Assembly: GCA_003509545.1 (NCBI GenBank)
Contig: DOLC01000131.1
Span: 1 to 15,837, forward strand
DNA from: Peptococcaceae bacterium
Lineage (GTDB): Bacteria; Bacillota; DSM-521; Neomoorellales; Neomoorellaceae
Direction: 5' to 3'
Length of the DNA stretch: 15,837 nucleotides
The notes under the pieces are model-generated. The model ran no database searches. It was not told the origin of the DNA and saw nothing but the letters and a program-made list of their open reading frames with translations. A program made the position numbers and the translations under genes. This document shows positions 6,899 to 14,018 of this stretch, one piece after another (within the stretch, counting starts at the first letter, position 1; each line of letters starts with the position of its first letter).

Positions 6899-7918
6899 TT
6901 AGTTCCCTCCCCTCTGTTGTGCCAGTTGGTAAGCTACATCGATGATCATATCTTCCTGCCCCCCGACCATCCTCCTCCTTCCCAGTTCTACTAGAATATC
7001 CCGGGGATCCAGGCCGAATTTTTCGGCCGCCCGGTAGGTGTGGAGTAAAAAGCTGGAATAAACCCCGGCATAACCCTGCATCAGGGGTGCATTGCGCACT
7101 ACCTGGGGCCGGTGCATGATGGGCTCCACTATGTCTTCGGCCACATCCATAATCTTGTAAAAATCAACACCCGTCTGGTAGCCGGCCTTATCCAGCACGC
7201 CCACCAGGGCTTCTGTCTGGACATTCCCCGCCCCGGCACCTAAGCCCCGGCAGGCACCATCCAGGAAGGTAGCCCCGGCCTCTAAGGCCGCCAGGCAATT
7301 GGCCGTCGCCAGGGTCAAATTGTTATGGGCGTGGAAGCCTACCGGTAGTTTGACCTTTTCTACTACTGCTGCCACCCGGGCCTTCACATCCTCCGGTAAC
7401 ATGGCTCCCGCCGAATCTGCTATATAAATGTAATCCGCACCGTAGGTTTCAAATAAGGCGGCCTGTTCCGCCACCTTTTCCGGCGGCGCCATGTGGCACA
7501 TCATCAGGAAGCCAAAGGCCTCCAGTCCCATTTCTTTAGCCAGGCCGATATGTTGTTCGCCGATGTCCGCCTCGGTCACATGGGTAGCCACCCTCACGGC
7601 TTTGGCGCCGCAATCGATGGCCAGTTTTAAATCTTCCTTGGTACCAATGCCCGGCAAGAGCAAAACTGTAAGTTTAGCCCTTCTAATTACGCTGGCCGCC
7701 GCCTTTAACATCTCCTCATCGCTCAAAGAGGCCCAGCCGTAGTTATAAGAAGATCCCGCCAGGCCATCTCCATGGGAAACCTCGATATATTCGATGCCTG
7801 CCTCATCCAGCCCACCGGCAATGGCCATAATCTGCTCCCCGGTGAACTGGTGGGCCACGGCGTGGCTGCCGTCCCGCAAGGTGGTATCTACTATACGTAC
7901 AAGTTTATCTTTGTTCAT
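6899..7918 (-). CDS. mhpE: 4-hydroxy-2-oxovalerate aldolase
   Basis: A 339-residue DRE-TIM metallolyase of the DmpG/MhpE type, which cleaves 4-hydroxy-2-oxopentanoate to pyruvate and acetaldehyde. Catalytic residues are visible: 'TLRDGSHA' supplies Arg15, Asp16 and His19, and 'GFHAHNN' supplies the metal-binding His196 and His198, followed by a 'GACRGLGAGAGN' loop typical of the family. Length is normal. The start ATG shares four bases (ATGA) with the stop of the acetaldehyde dehydrogenase gene. The two enzymes form a channelling complex in known systems, so the overlap fits co-assembly. The cytosolic product pair feeds central metabolism. Confidence 0.95.
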   Translation of the reverse strand: MNKDKLVRIVDTTLRDGSHAVAHQFTGEQIMAIAGGLDEAGIEYIEVSHGDGLAGSSYNYGWASLSDEEMLKAAASVIRRAKLTVLLLPGIGTKEDLKLAIDCGAKAVRVATHVTEADIGEQHIGLAKEMGLEAFGFLMMCHMAPPEKVAEQAALFETYGADYIYIADSAGAMLPEDVKARVAAVVEKVKLPVGFHAHNNLTLATANCLAALEAGATFLDGACRGLGAGAGNVQTEALVGVLDKAGYQTGVDFYKIMDVAEDIVEPIMHRPQVVRNAPLMQGYAGVYSSFLLHTYRAAEKFGLDPRDILVELGRRRMVGGQEDMIIDVAYQLAQQRGGN

Positions 7919-8790
7919 GCTACCGCTTCCTTTCCCAGCATCCTGGCCGCCAGTTTTTCGGCCACGGCCACGGCTGCTGCAGTTATAATATCCAAATTCC
8001 CGGAATACTTGGGCAGGAAATCCCCCGCCCCTTCCACTTCGATAATCGTAGTCACTTTATTGCCGTCCAGAATAGGCGGCACTCGCAGGCGGTAACCCGG
8101 TACGTAGCTTTGCACTTCCTTGACCATCTTAGCTACGGCCTCGCGTATGGCCTTCTCGTCCGGGTTTTCTACTTCCACGTATATAGTGTTGGTCATGATT
8201 ATGGGCGGCTCGGCCGGATTTAGAATAATAATGGCCTTGCCTTTCTTGGCCCCTCCGATGGTACAAAGGGCCTTCGCCGTGGTCTGGGTAAACTCGTCGA
8301 TGTTCTGCCGCGTGCCCGGACCGGCGCTTTTACTGGCAATGGCCGCCACTATCTCCGCATAGCGAGCGCCAGCCGCCTGGTTGATAGCATAGACTATGGG
8401 CACAGTGGCCTGACCCCCGCAGGTTACCATGTTGAGGTTGGGCGCCTCATACAAATTTTTAAGATTGACCGGAGGCACTACATAGGGCCCCACTGCCGCC
8501 GGCGTAAGGTCGATGGCAATTTTGCCGGCCTCTTTCAGCAGGGGAGCGTGCTGCAGGTGGTGCTTGGCCCCCGTGGCATCAAACACTATTTTTATGCTTT
8601 CGTCTTCCAGTACGGGTTTGATACCCTCAGTGGTGGTACGGACTCCCAAGGAGCGGGCCCTTTTAATTCCCTCGGACTCCACAATTCCCGCCATCATTTC
8701 CATCTGAAGGTACCGGCTGCGCAAAATTTTATACATCAAATCTGAACCGATGTTACCCGGGCCTATCACGGCCACTTTGATTTTATCCAC
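7915..8790 (-). CDS. mhpF: Acetaldehyde dehydrogenase (acylating)
   Basis: A 291-residue enzyme of the DmpF/MhpF family converting acetaldehyde, CoA and NAD+ to acetyl-CoA. The N-terminal Rossmann motif 'VIGPGNIGSDLM' (Gly10, Gly12, Gly15) binds NAD. The catalytic cysteine is Cys124 in 'VTCGGQAT', and the family-specific 'KSAGPGTRQNIDEFT' segment follows. Length is close to the usual 300-316 residues. The start chosen is GTG 8790 with a GGGGG-type ribosome site upstream. The stop overlaps the aldolase start by four bases. It is the physical and metabolic partner of the aldolase. In an acetogen or fermenter the acetyl-CoA would be directly usable. Confidence 0.95.
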   Translation of the reverse strand: MDKIKVAVIGPGNIGSDLMYKILRSRYLQMEMMAGIVESEGIKRARSLGVRTTTEGIKPVLEDESIKIVFDATGAKHHLQHAPLLKEAGKIAIDLTPAAVGPYVVPPVNLKNLYEAPNLNMVTCGGQATVPIVYAINQAAGARYAEIVAAIASKSAGPGTRQNIDEFTQTTAKALCTIGGAKKGKAIIILNPAEPPIIMTNTIYVEVENPDEKAIREAVAKMVKEVQSYVPGYRLRVPPILDGNKVTTIIEVEGAGDFLPKYSGNLDIITAAAVAVAEKLAARMLGKEAVA

Positions 8791-8845
8791 CGAATTAGCC
8801 CCCTTCTATAAACAGCGCTTTAGCATAACTCTATCCCGACTGTAG

Positions 8846-9619
8846 TTAAACAAACCGCAGATTAAGGGTACCCAGTCCGTGGAAGGACACAGTAAACACG
8901 TCGCCTGCCGCCGCCTCTACAGCCGCGGTGATAGCCCCGGAAAGTATAATCTCCCCCGCCTCCAGGGCAATGTCAAAGGCGGCTAGCTTGTTGGCCAGCC
9001 AGGCCACGGCTGCCGCCGGGTGGCCCCATACAGCCGCTCCGGCTCCCGTATTGACCACCTCGCCGTTTTTCTCCAGCACCATACCTAGCAGGCGAAGGTC
9101 CAGGTCTTTAATAGGCACCATCCTGCTGCCCAAGACAAAGCGGGCGCTGGAGGCATTGTCGGCTATGGTATCGGCCAGCTTTATTTTCCAGTCCCGGATG
9201 CGGCTATCCACTATTTCTATAGCCGGCATAATGCCTTCCGTGGCCCGGAAAACATCGGCGATGGTCACCCCCGGACCTTTTAAGGTGTCCTTCAGGATAA
9301 AGGCCAGCTCGCCCTCAATGCGCGGCCAGAGTAGCTCCTCTCTCCGGCAGGGTTCACCTTCCAGAAGCAGCATATGGTCCAGCAAGTGGCCGTAATCCGG
9401 CTCCTTTACTCCCAGAAGGTCTTGCATGGCTTTACTGGTAAGGCCAATCTTTTTGCCTATTATCCGCCGGCCCTGTTTCAGTTTCATCTCCACTCCGGCC
9501 AGCTGGACCCGGTAGGCATCCTCCACGCTTAAGTCAGGGTAAGTAGAGGTAAGAGGTTCAATGGCCTTCCGGGTTGCTTCTGCCTCCAAAAGTTTAGCGG
9601 CCATGGCCTGGAAATCCAT
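8846..9619 (-). CDS. mhpD: 2-keto-4-pentenoate hydratase / oxalocrotonate decarboxylase
   Basis: A 257-residue member of the MhpD/DmpE/DmpH family of metal-dependent hydratases and decarboxylases, which adds water to 2-oxopent-4-enoate or decarboxylates 2-oxo-3-hexenedioate. Visible motifs are 'GKKIGLTSKAMQ' (about 55-66), the metal-binding 'RIEGELAF' (Glu102 and Glu104), 'PAIEIVDSRI', 'GAAVWGHPAAAVAWLAN' and a C-terminal 'GAITAAVEAAAGD'. I take ATG 9619 as the start because GGAGGT sits close upstream and a longer reading to 9703 has no homologous look; this start overlaps the preceding gene by 26 bases. Hydratase and decarboxylase cannot be told apart by eye. The context with the aldolase and dehydrogenase favours hydratase. 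Confidence 0.9.
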   Translation of the reverse strand: MDFQAMAAKLLEAEATRKAIEPLTSTYPDLSVEDAYRVQLAGVEMKLKQGRRIIGKKIGLTSKAMQDLLGVKEPDYGHLLDHMLLLEGEPCRREELLWPRIEGELAFILKDTLKGPGVTIADVFRATEGIMPAIEIVDSRIRDWKIKLADTIADNASSARFVLGSRMVPIKDLDLRLLGMVLEKNGEVVNTGAGAAVWGHPAAAVAWLANKLAAFDIALEAGEIILSGAITAAVEAAAGDVFTVSFHGLGTLNLRFV

Positions 9620-10517
9620 GGTGTTCGCTACCTCCTTTTCCCATACGTTCCTGCCAGCGCTGGCGCAAGACTCCCGCGATTTTCTCGGCCAAACCGGCAT
9701 CATCTAGTCCAAAGGCCAGGCCCTCCAGCAAGGCCTGGCAGGCCAGCCGCACCTCCTCGTGGGGGCCCGGCAGGGCTACCAGCCGCGCCATCCCCACCCG
9801 GCCCACGGCTATACGTACCCCTTCCTTGTGGTGGCGGTTATTATCGGGGGTAAATTTTAATATCCAGGGAGTGTGGGCTTGGGGATCCAGCCGCAAGATA
9901 GCTTCTATATTGCAGTCCTTATCCTCCGCCCCCACACCGCCGGTAGTCACGATAAGGCCATACCCCCGCTCCAGGGCTTCCTCCAGCCGGTTGGCCACCG
10001 CCACTACATCGTCTTCTAAAATCCCTCCAAATTCGGCCTGAAAGCCGGCCCCGGTCAGAGCCTCTATGAGATAGGGGGAATTGGTATCGCGAATTTTCCC
10101 TGTCAGCACTTCACTGCCTGAAGCGAAGACCAGGGCTCTCCGGGCTACAGCCCGGCTAATTTCAGAGGCCAGCCGGGCTGAAGCGGAAAGTATCTCCCGG
10201 GCCTCCTCGGGTTCCAGGGCGATCAGCCCCAATACTCCTTCCGAGTGAACCCCGGCCTCAGGTCCCAGGATTACACCCGGAACCTCCTTAAGCCGCTTCA
10301 AAATCTCTTTTTCCTTCCCGGCCACGGCTTCCGCCTGTACCCGGCGCCTTAAGATATCAAAGGCTACCAGGCCCGGCCGCACATCCACCACCATAACTTC
10401 GTGAGCCTCAAGATCCAGAGCCCGAGCGGCGGCAGCCGCCACCTGCCCCAGGTCGGCTCCGCGAAGATCTACATCTTGAACCCAAAAGGTAGTTTTCTCT
10501 AGCAAATCCCATTCCAT
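9594..10517 (-). CDS. Molybdopterin-binding (MoaB/MoeA/CinA-like) domain protein
   Basis: A 307-residue protein. The C-terminal half (about 135-285) is a MoCF_biosynth domain: 'LVFASGSEVLTGKIRDTNSPYLIEAL', 'ILEDDVVAV' and the signature 'LIVTTGGVGAEDKDCN', where MogA/MoeA/CinA proteins bind pterin or nucleotide. The N-terminal 130 residues match nothing I can name with confidence. They contain 'VDVRPGLVAFDILRRRV' and look globular alpha/beta. I take ATG 10517 as the start, because of its GGGGAG ribosome site; a longer reading to 10634 would overlap the preceding gene and has a low-quality N-terminus. Pairing with a NadC-like gene in a catabolic operon is unusual. It may help mature a molybdenum hydroxylase encoded elsewhere, or bind a nucleotide-like intermediate. 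Family sure, role unknown. Confidence 0.75.
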   Translation of the reverse strand: MEWDLLEKTTFWVQDVDLRGADLGQVAAAAARALDLEAHEVMVVDVRPGLVAFDILRRRVQAEAVAGKEKEILKRLKEVPGVILGPEAGVHSEGVLGLIALEPEEAREILSASARLASEISRAVARRALVFASGSEVLTGKIRDTNSPYLIEALTGAGFQAEFGGILEDDVVAVANRLEEALERGYGLIVTTGGVGAEDKDCNIEAILRLDPQAHTPWILKFTPDNNRHHKEGVRIAVGRVGMARLVALPGPHEEVRLACQALLEGLAFGLDDAGLAEKIAGVLRQRWQERMGKGGSEHHGFPGHGR

Positions 10518-10569
10518 CTTTTTCTCCCCAATGATTTTGCTACTATTATGACTACTGTTCCATATATTG

Positions 10570-11367
10570 CTAATATTTTTTAACATCCAGACTGAAATCC
10601 AGCAAGGGAGCATCAATAATGGCCCGGCCGACATCTACAATATCGGCACCGGCAGCAATTACTCCATCAAGATCCTCTTTCTTTACGCCCCCGCCAAAGG
10701 CGAGTTTAACCCTTTCCCGGAAGTTTTCCTTAAGGGCTACTTCCCTTACCAGCACCAGGTCCTCATACTTACCGGTATCCACCATGAGGATATGGGCTCC
10801 CTCCCCGGCGGCTTCTCTGGCTTCCTCTACCAGGGGCGCACCCTCGCCGCGCAGTTGAACTACCACTACTCTCCCTTCTAGCGCCCGGGCCCTGCGTACC
10901 GCCAGGCCTATACCCCCGAACATGCGGACATAATTCTTATCGAGGTAGACAAAGGGCTCATCTACAATACGAATTCCGGCACCGCCAGTAGCTATGGCCC
11001 GGCGTAAATCCTGCCTTACCTCTGCCGGTACCTTCTTCCAAGCACCGCAGACAATGCGCACCCTGCCCTGGGCACGATTCACCATCTCCGCTGCTGCTGT
11101 AGCTACACCCGACGCCTTGCCAATACACCCCAGGAGCTGCTCTTCAGCCCGAGCTATCTGCCAGGCATCACCTCGGGCTCGGCAGATGCAGGTGCCTTTC
11201 TCAAGCTTCATGCCCTCAGAAGCTATCCATTCGAGTTCCAGTCCCAGCTCCTGAGCTGTTGCTTGTAGCTTACCTGTACCGGCCAGGATGCCTTGCTGTC
11301 TGGCTATAATCTCCAGAATAAATAAATTACCCGCTAAGGGTGCAAAGAGAAAATCCCTCGGGTCCAA
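10570..11367 (-). CDS. Divergent NadC-like (QPRTase-fold) protein
   Basis: A 265-residue protein with the two-domain shape of quinolinate phosphoribosyltransferase (NadC) or its paralogue ModD. Supporting features are the N-terminal domain (about 20-95, 'ARQQGILAGTG'), then 'GKASGVATAAAEMV', 'FGGIGLAVRRAR', 'ILMVDTG', and the 'AAGADIVDVGRAI' end. Against NadC from memory, key substrate residues are changed. The ERTALN motif reads AEEQLLG, the RKTxPGLR region reads AWKKVPAEVR, NHR reads GIR, and the KDNH loop reads LDKNYV. A normal quinolinate reaction is therefore doubtful. The start is TTG 11367 with GGAGG just upstream. It is the first gene of the operon, and a 52-base gap precedes the next gene. 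Possible roles are a phosphoribosyltransferase for another (hetero)aromatic acid, or a binding protein. Confidence 0.75.
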   Translation of the reverse strand: MDPRDFLFAPLAGNLFILEIIARQQGILAGTGKLQATAQELGLELEWIASEGMKLEKGTCICRARGDAWQIARAEEQLLGCIGKASGVATAAAEMVNRAQGRVRIVCGAWKKVPAEVRQDLRRAIATGGAGIRIVDEPFVYLDKNYVRMFGGIGLAVRRARALEGRVVVVQLRGEGAPLVEEAREAAGEGAHILMVDTGKYEDLVLVREVALKENFRERVKLAFGGGVKKEDLDGVIAAGADIVDVGRAIIDAPLLDFSLDVKKY

Positions 11368-11383
11368 AAGGCCCCTCCTCGTT

Positions 11384-11431
11384 CGATATTATCGTACATT
11401 ATTCGTTATTCTTGTTATATATTAATTCGCT
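11384..11431 (-). promoter_or_regulatory. Candidate operator/promoter of the catabolic operon
   Basis: It contains block A (11419-11431, atattaattcgct) and block B (11384-11406), both shared with the IclR gene leader. Block B starts with an 11-base perfect palindrome, CGATA-T-TATCG (11384-11394), which overlaps the region just upstream of the ribosome site of the first gene. A TAATAT hexamer in block A is a possible -10. Another copy of ttatcgtac lies farther upstream at 11498-11506, matching 11389-11397 and possibly a distal binding site. Repression or activation cannot be decided. Confidence 0.5.
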
Positions 11432-11548
11432 AAGCAGTCTGGTTTTCCTGCAAGACCAAAAAGAATGTTGTTCGACATTGACGAAAATTATTTGTTGTTA
11501 TCGTACTTAGATAAAGCTTTGCCTTCTTAAATTAAATAGAGAAGATAA

Positions 11549-11590
11549 TTAAAAAGGCCCCCTGCCTTGCAAAACCGACAAGGGACCTTT
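11549..11590 (-). terminator. Rho-independent terminator after cotF-like gene
   Basis: On the minus strand, AAGG...CCTTG pairs with CAAGG...CCTT in an imperfect GC-rich stem with a loop containing ggtttt, followed by TTTTTAATT (plus strand 11547-11555 is A-rich). It starts about 17 bases after the stop of the cotF-like gene and separates it from the catabolic operon promoter. Confidence 0.65.
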
Positions 11591-11607
11591 CTAGCTTTTG
11601 CTTTGAC

Positions 11608-11922
11608 CTAAGCTCGCGGCTGGAAACCACCGCCGCCTCCGGCCATCTGAGGATTAATACCCCCCGCTTGAGCCTGGAGTTTCATGGCCTCCTGCCTCAT
11701 CTGCTGCTGAATCTGGCTGATCTCTTGCATATTGGCCATCTGCAGGTTATACCAGCCGTGGGCCTGCATGGAATCAAAGACCATCTTGAGGAAGTTTTGT
11801 TCATCCTGGTAGACGCTAAAGAAATCCCGGCGCAGGTTATCGTTGGCGCACTCTGTTATAGCCATGTTATAACTGGAGGCTAAAAACTTCTGGCTGGCCA
11901 GGCAATCGCTGGCCATGGCTTT
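11608..11922 (-). pseudogene. Spore-coat CotF-like protein, 5'-truncated
   Basis: The readable product (102 residues from an internal ATG at 11916) matches the CotF family of spore-coat proteins: 'DCLASQKFLASSYNMAITECAN', 'LRRDFFSVYQDEQNF' and 'FDSMQAHGWYN'. A Gln-rich and Gly-rich tail follows (about 73-102). Family members normally have further residues before the D.LASQK motif. Here the frame continues back only two codons (Lys-Ala) to base 11922, where the group II intron begins. No Shine-Dalgarno precedes the ATG, because that stretch is intron sequence on the opposite strand. The missing 5' end is not found at the other intron edge, which is tRNA-Leu. The product may therefore be unexpressed, or made only if an antisense intron promoter exists. 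The family call is good; the broken state is likely. Confidence 0.75.
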
Positions 11923-12478
11923 GTGCGCCCGGCATGGGCGTTGGCTATAGGGTGGAAGTCCCGAACGACGAAGGTAGCAGTAGTCGTTAGCTTAAGGCAA
12001 GGGTGTCCGTCGTGAGGCGGAATCCGAAGGAAGCCGGCGGCAAACCTCCGGCCCGACGAACAGGAACCGCATAGGAGGCTAGCAGCAGTTGGATGAGCTT
12101 GCGAAACAAAGCGAAGTCCTTTAACGTGCGGCTGCTGAGAGTATATGCGGCGGGTGGATGGAGGGAAAGTCAACGCTCTTACCCGGGGAGGCCTGCCAGG
12201 TAGGCCAGGTAACCTGGTAACCCGCACTGGAAGGTGCGGCTGAACTGGCAGGAGTCAGCAGAGGTCATAGTACCCCTTTCAGATATCGGAGGGGGGGAAG
12301 GACCGAACATAAGGACAGGGAGGCACTTTATGAGTTCGAGAGAAGGGCAACGACAACCGAAAATCCCGGGAGGGAGCTACCCACGGGAGGAAGCGGTGAA
12401 ACTGCGGGGGACCGTGGGAGTGCTTAAGACCCTCCGGCACGAGTAGGGGAGCCACCCTGCGGGGACAGTACCGACCTG

Positions 12479-13734
12479 ATGGAGAAGGTGGTAGAGCGGA
12501 GCAACATGCTCCGTGCCCTGCACCGGGTAGAGAGCAACAAAGGAGCGGCTGGTGTAGACGGTATGGCGATAAAATCCCTTCGACCATACCTCAAAGAACA
12601 CTGGCCGAGGATAAGGGAAGAGTTGCTCAAGGGGACCTATAGGCCGCAGCCGGTACGGGGGGTCGAAATCCCGAAACCCGACGGAGGCGTAAGGCAGCTA
12701 GGGATACCCACGGTGCTGGACGATCTCTCCAACAGGCCCTTCTACAAGTATTAACGCCGATCTTTGACCCGGGTTTCTCAGAACATAGTTTTGGCTTTAG
12801 GCCGGGCAGGAACGCCCACCAGGCGGTAAAGGAAGCCCAAGGGTATATTCGAGAGGGGTACAGGTATGTGGTGGACCTGGACTTAGAGAAATTCTTTGAC
12901 CGGGTGAACCACGATATACTCATGGCCAGGGTAGCCCGGAAAGTTAAGGACAAGAGAGTCCTGAAGCTTATTCGGGCTTACTTAAAAGCAGGGGTCATGG
13001 TGAACGGTATCTGTATAACCTCCGAGGAAGGGACACCGCAAGGAGGGCCGTTGAGCCCACTTTTAGCCAACATAATCCTTGACGACCTGGACAAGGAGCT
13101 AGAGAGACGGGGTCACAAGTTTGTCCGTTATGCGGACGACTGCAACATATACGTAAAGAGCCAAAGGGCAGGACTTCGCGTAATGGAGAGCGTCAAAAGA
13201 TTTGTAGAGGGGCGGCTAAAGCTCAAAGTTCATAGGGAGAAGAGTGCGGTAGACCGGCCATGGAGGAGGAAATTTTTAGGTTTCTCCTTCACCTGGGAAC
13301 GGGGACCGAGGATAAGGTTAGCGCCCAAGACGATAAAGCGGTTCAAAGATAGAATACGGCAGATAACGAGGCGGAATTGGAGTATAGAGCTTAAGCAGCG
13401 CATAGAGCTGTTGAACACCTATCTTAAGGGATGGATAGGGTACTTTCGGCTAATAGATACGCGAAGCACCCTGGAAGCCTTGGATGAGTGGATAAGGCGG
13501 CGGCTCAGGATGTGTTTGCTTAGGCAATGGAGGAAACCCCGCACCAGGAGACGCAACTTAGTAGCCTTAGGAATACCCGCATACTGGGCGAGCCTTATAA
13601 GTGGGTCCCGGAAAGGGTACTGGAGGCTAGCGAACACTCCCCAAGTGAATAAGGCCCTTGGCCTTAAATATTGGAAAGACCAAGGGCTGACGAGCTTAGT
13701 TGAGCGGTACTTAGAACTTCGTAGCGCCTTATGA
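12479..13734 (+). pseudogene. ltrA: Intron-encoded reverse transcriptase/maturase, frameshifted
   Basis: Two frames together encode a roughly 418-residue group II intron protein. Frame 1 (12479-12754) holds 'NKGAAGVDGM' and 'EIPKPDGGVRQLGIPTVLD', then runs into TAA. Frame 2, shifted back by one base, continues with QQALLQVLTPIFDPGFS-like residues, 'VVDLDLEKFFDRVNHDIL', 'GTPQGGPLSPLLANI', the catalytic YADD and the thumb. The maturase X domain (about 13330-13734, 'YLKGWIGYF' onward) follows. The lesion is near 12720-12728: eight bases stand between the codons for LD and QQA, where nine are expected for the usual DRLIQQ, so one base is missing. There is no HNH endonuclease domain, as expected for class C. 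ATG 12479 is chosen because a stop lies upstream in frame. Unless this is a sequencing error, the protein is inactive. Confidence 0.88.
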
Positions 13735-13766
13735 ACCGCCGTATACCGAACGGTACGTACGGTGGT
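13735..13766 (+). ncRNA. Group II intron domain V
   Basis: This 32-base hairpin is the catalytic heart of the ribozyme. The lower helix ACCGCCGTA/TACGGTGGT has one G-U pair and includes the CGC triad at 13738-13740 region. A two-base CG bulge lies at 13756-13757. The upper helix TACC/GGTA closes a GAAC loop. It begins immediately after the maturase stop codon, and domain VI follows to the splice site. Confidence 0.85.
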
Positions 13767-13806
13767 GTGGGGGGACGGGGGTTAGCCGCCCCCTCCTACC
13801 CGATGC

Positions 13807-13895
13807 TGGTGCGAGAGGCGGGACTCGAACCCGCACGGACCAAACGGTCCACGAGATTTTAAGTCTCGGGCGTCTGCCTGTTCCGCCACTCTCGC
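13807..13895 (-). tRNA. tRNA-Leu (anticodon UAA)
   Basis: The minus strand folds as a class II tRNA of 89 bases. The acceptor stem is GCGAGAG/CTCTCGC, the D region contains GGCGGAACAGGCAGACG, and the anticodon stem is CGAGA/TCTCG around loop CTTAAAA, giving anticodon TAA for UUA codons. A long variable arm (TGGACCGTTTGGTCCG) and a T arm (GGGTTCGAGTCCC) follow. The terminal CCA is encoded. Its 3' end lies two bases from the group II intron end. Confidence 0.95.
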
Positions 13896-14018
13896 AGACC
13901 CCTTGCGTTTCCTTGCCTCCCGGCTCCGAGACCGGCCTTCTCGCCAGGACCACGAGATTTGGCCCCTGACAATAGCATATTCGCTGTACTTACGCGGAAT
14001 CCTCCTTCGATGGGGAAG

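Larger units (their letters stand above)
11923..13804 (+). mobile_element. Group II intron (probably class C), full length
   Basis: The element starts with the canonical GTGCG, followed by a CGCCC/GGGCG hairpin, and ends in a domain V/VI structure with TACCCGAT at 13797-13804. The total is 1,882 bases. About 556 bases of ribozyme domains I-IV precede the reverse-transcriptase reading frame. Domain V carries a CGC catalytic triad, the form seen in class C introns. The 5' exon holds a stem TGGCCAG/CTGGCCA just before TGGCTTT and the splice site, like the terminator-type hairpins class C introns target. The 3' boundary is set by the usual AY end and a plausible branch A at 13798. The intron lies antisense to the cotF-like gene. 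RNA may still fold and splice if a maturase is supplied in trans. Confidence 0.85.

Noticed and set aside
9620..9703. Longer N-terminus of the hydratase
   Set aside because: The ATG at 9619 has a GGAGGT site and matches family length; the extra 28 residues are an out-of-frame reading of the preceding gene's end.
10518..10634. Longer N-terminus of the molybdopterin-domain protein
   Set aside because: The extension is low-quality sequence overlapping the NadC-like gene. The ATG at 10517 has a clear ribosome site.
11367..11548. Riboswitch in the operon leader
   Set aside because: The roughly 180-base leader is AT-rich, with short repeated motifs but no recognisable riboswitch core or leader terminator in the operon direction.
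11880..12630. Several reading frames on either strand inside the intron
   Set aside because: They lie in the structured ribozyme domains I-IV, lack known motifs and overlap each other, so they are treated as non-coding RNA.
13807..13895. tRNA-Leu as the attachment site of the decayed element
   Set aside because: Integrases normally use the tRNA 3' end, but the element remnant lies on the 5' side, and no direct repeat or integrase gene is visible in the window.
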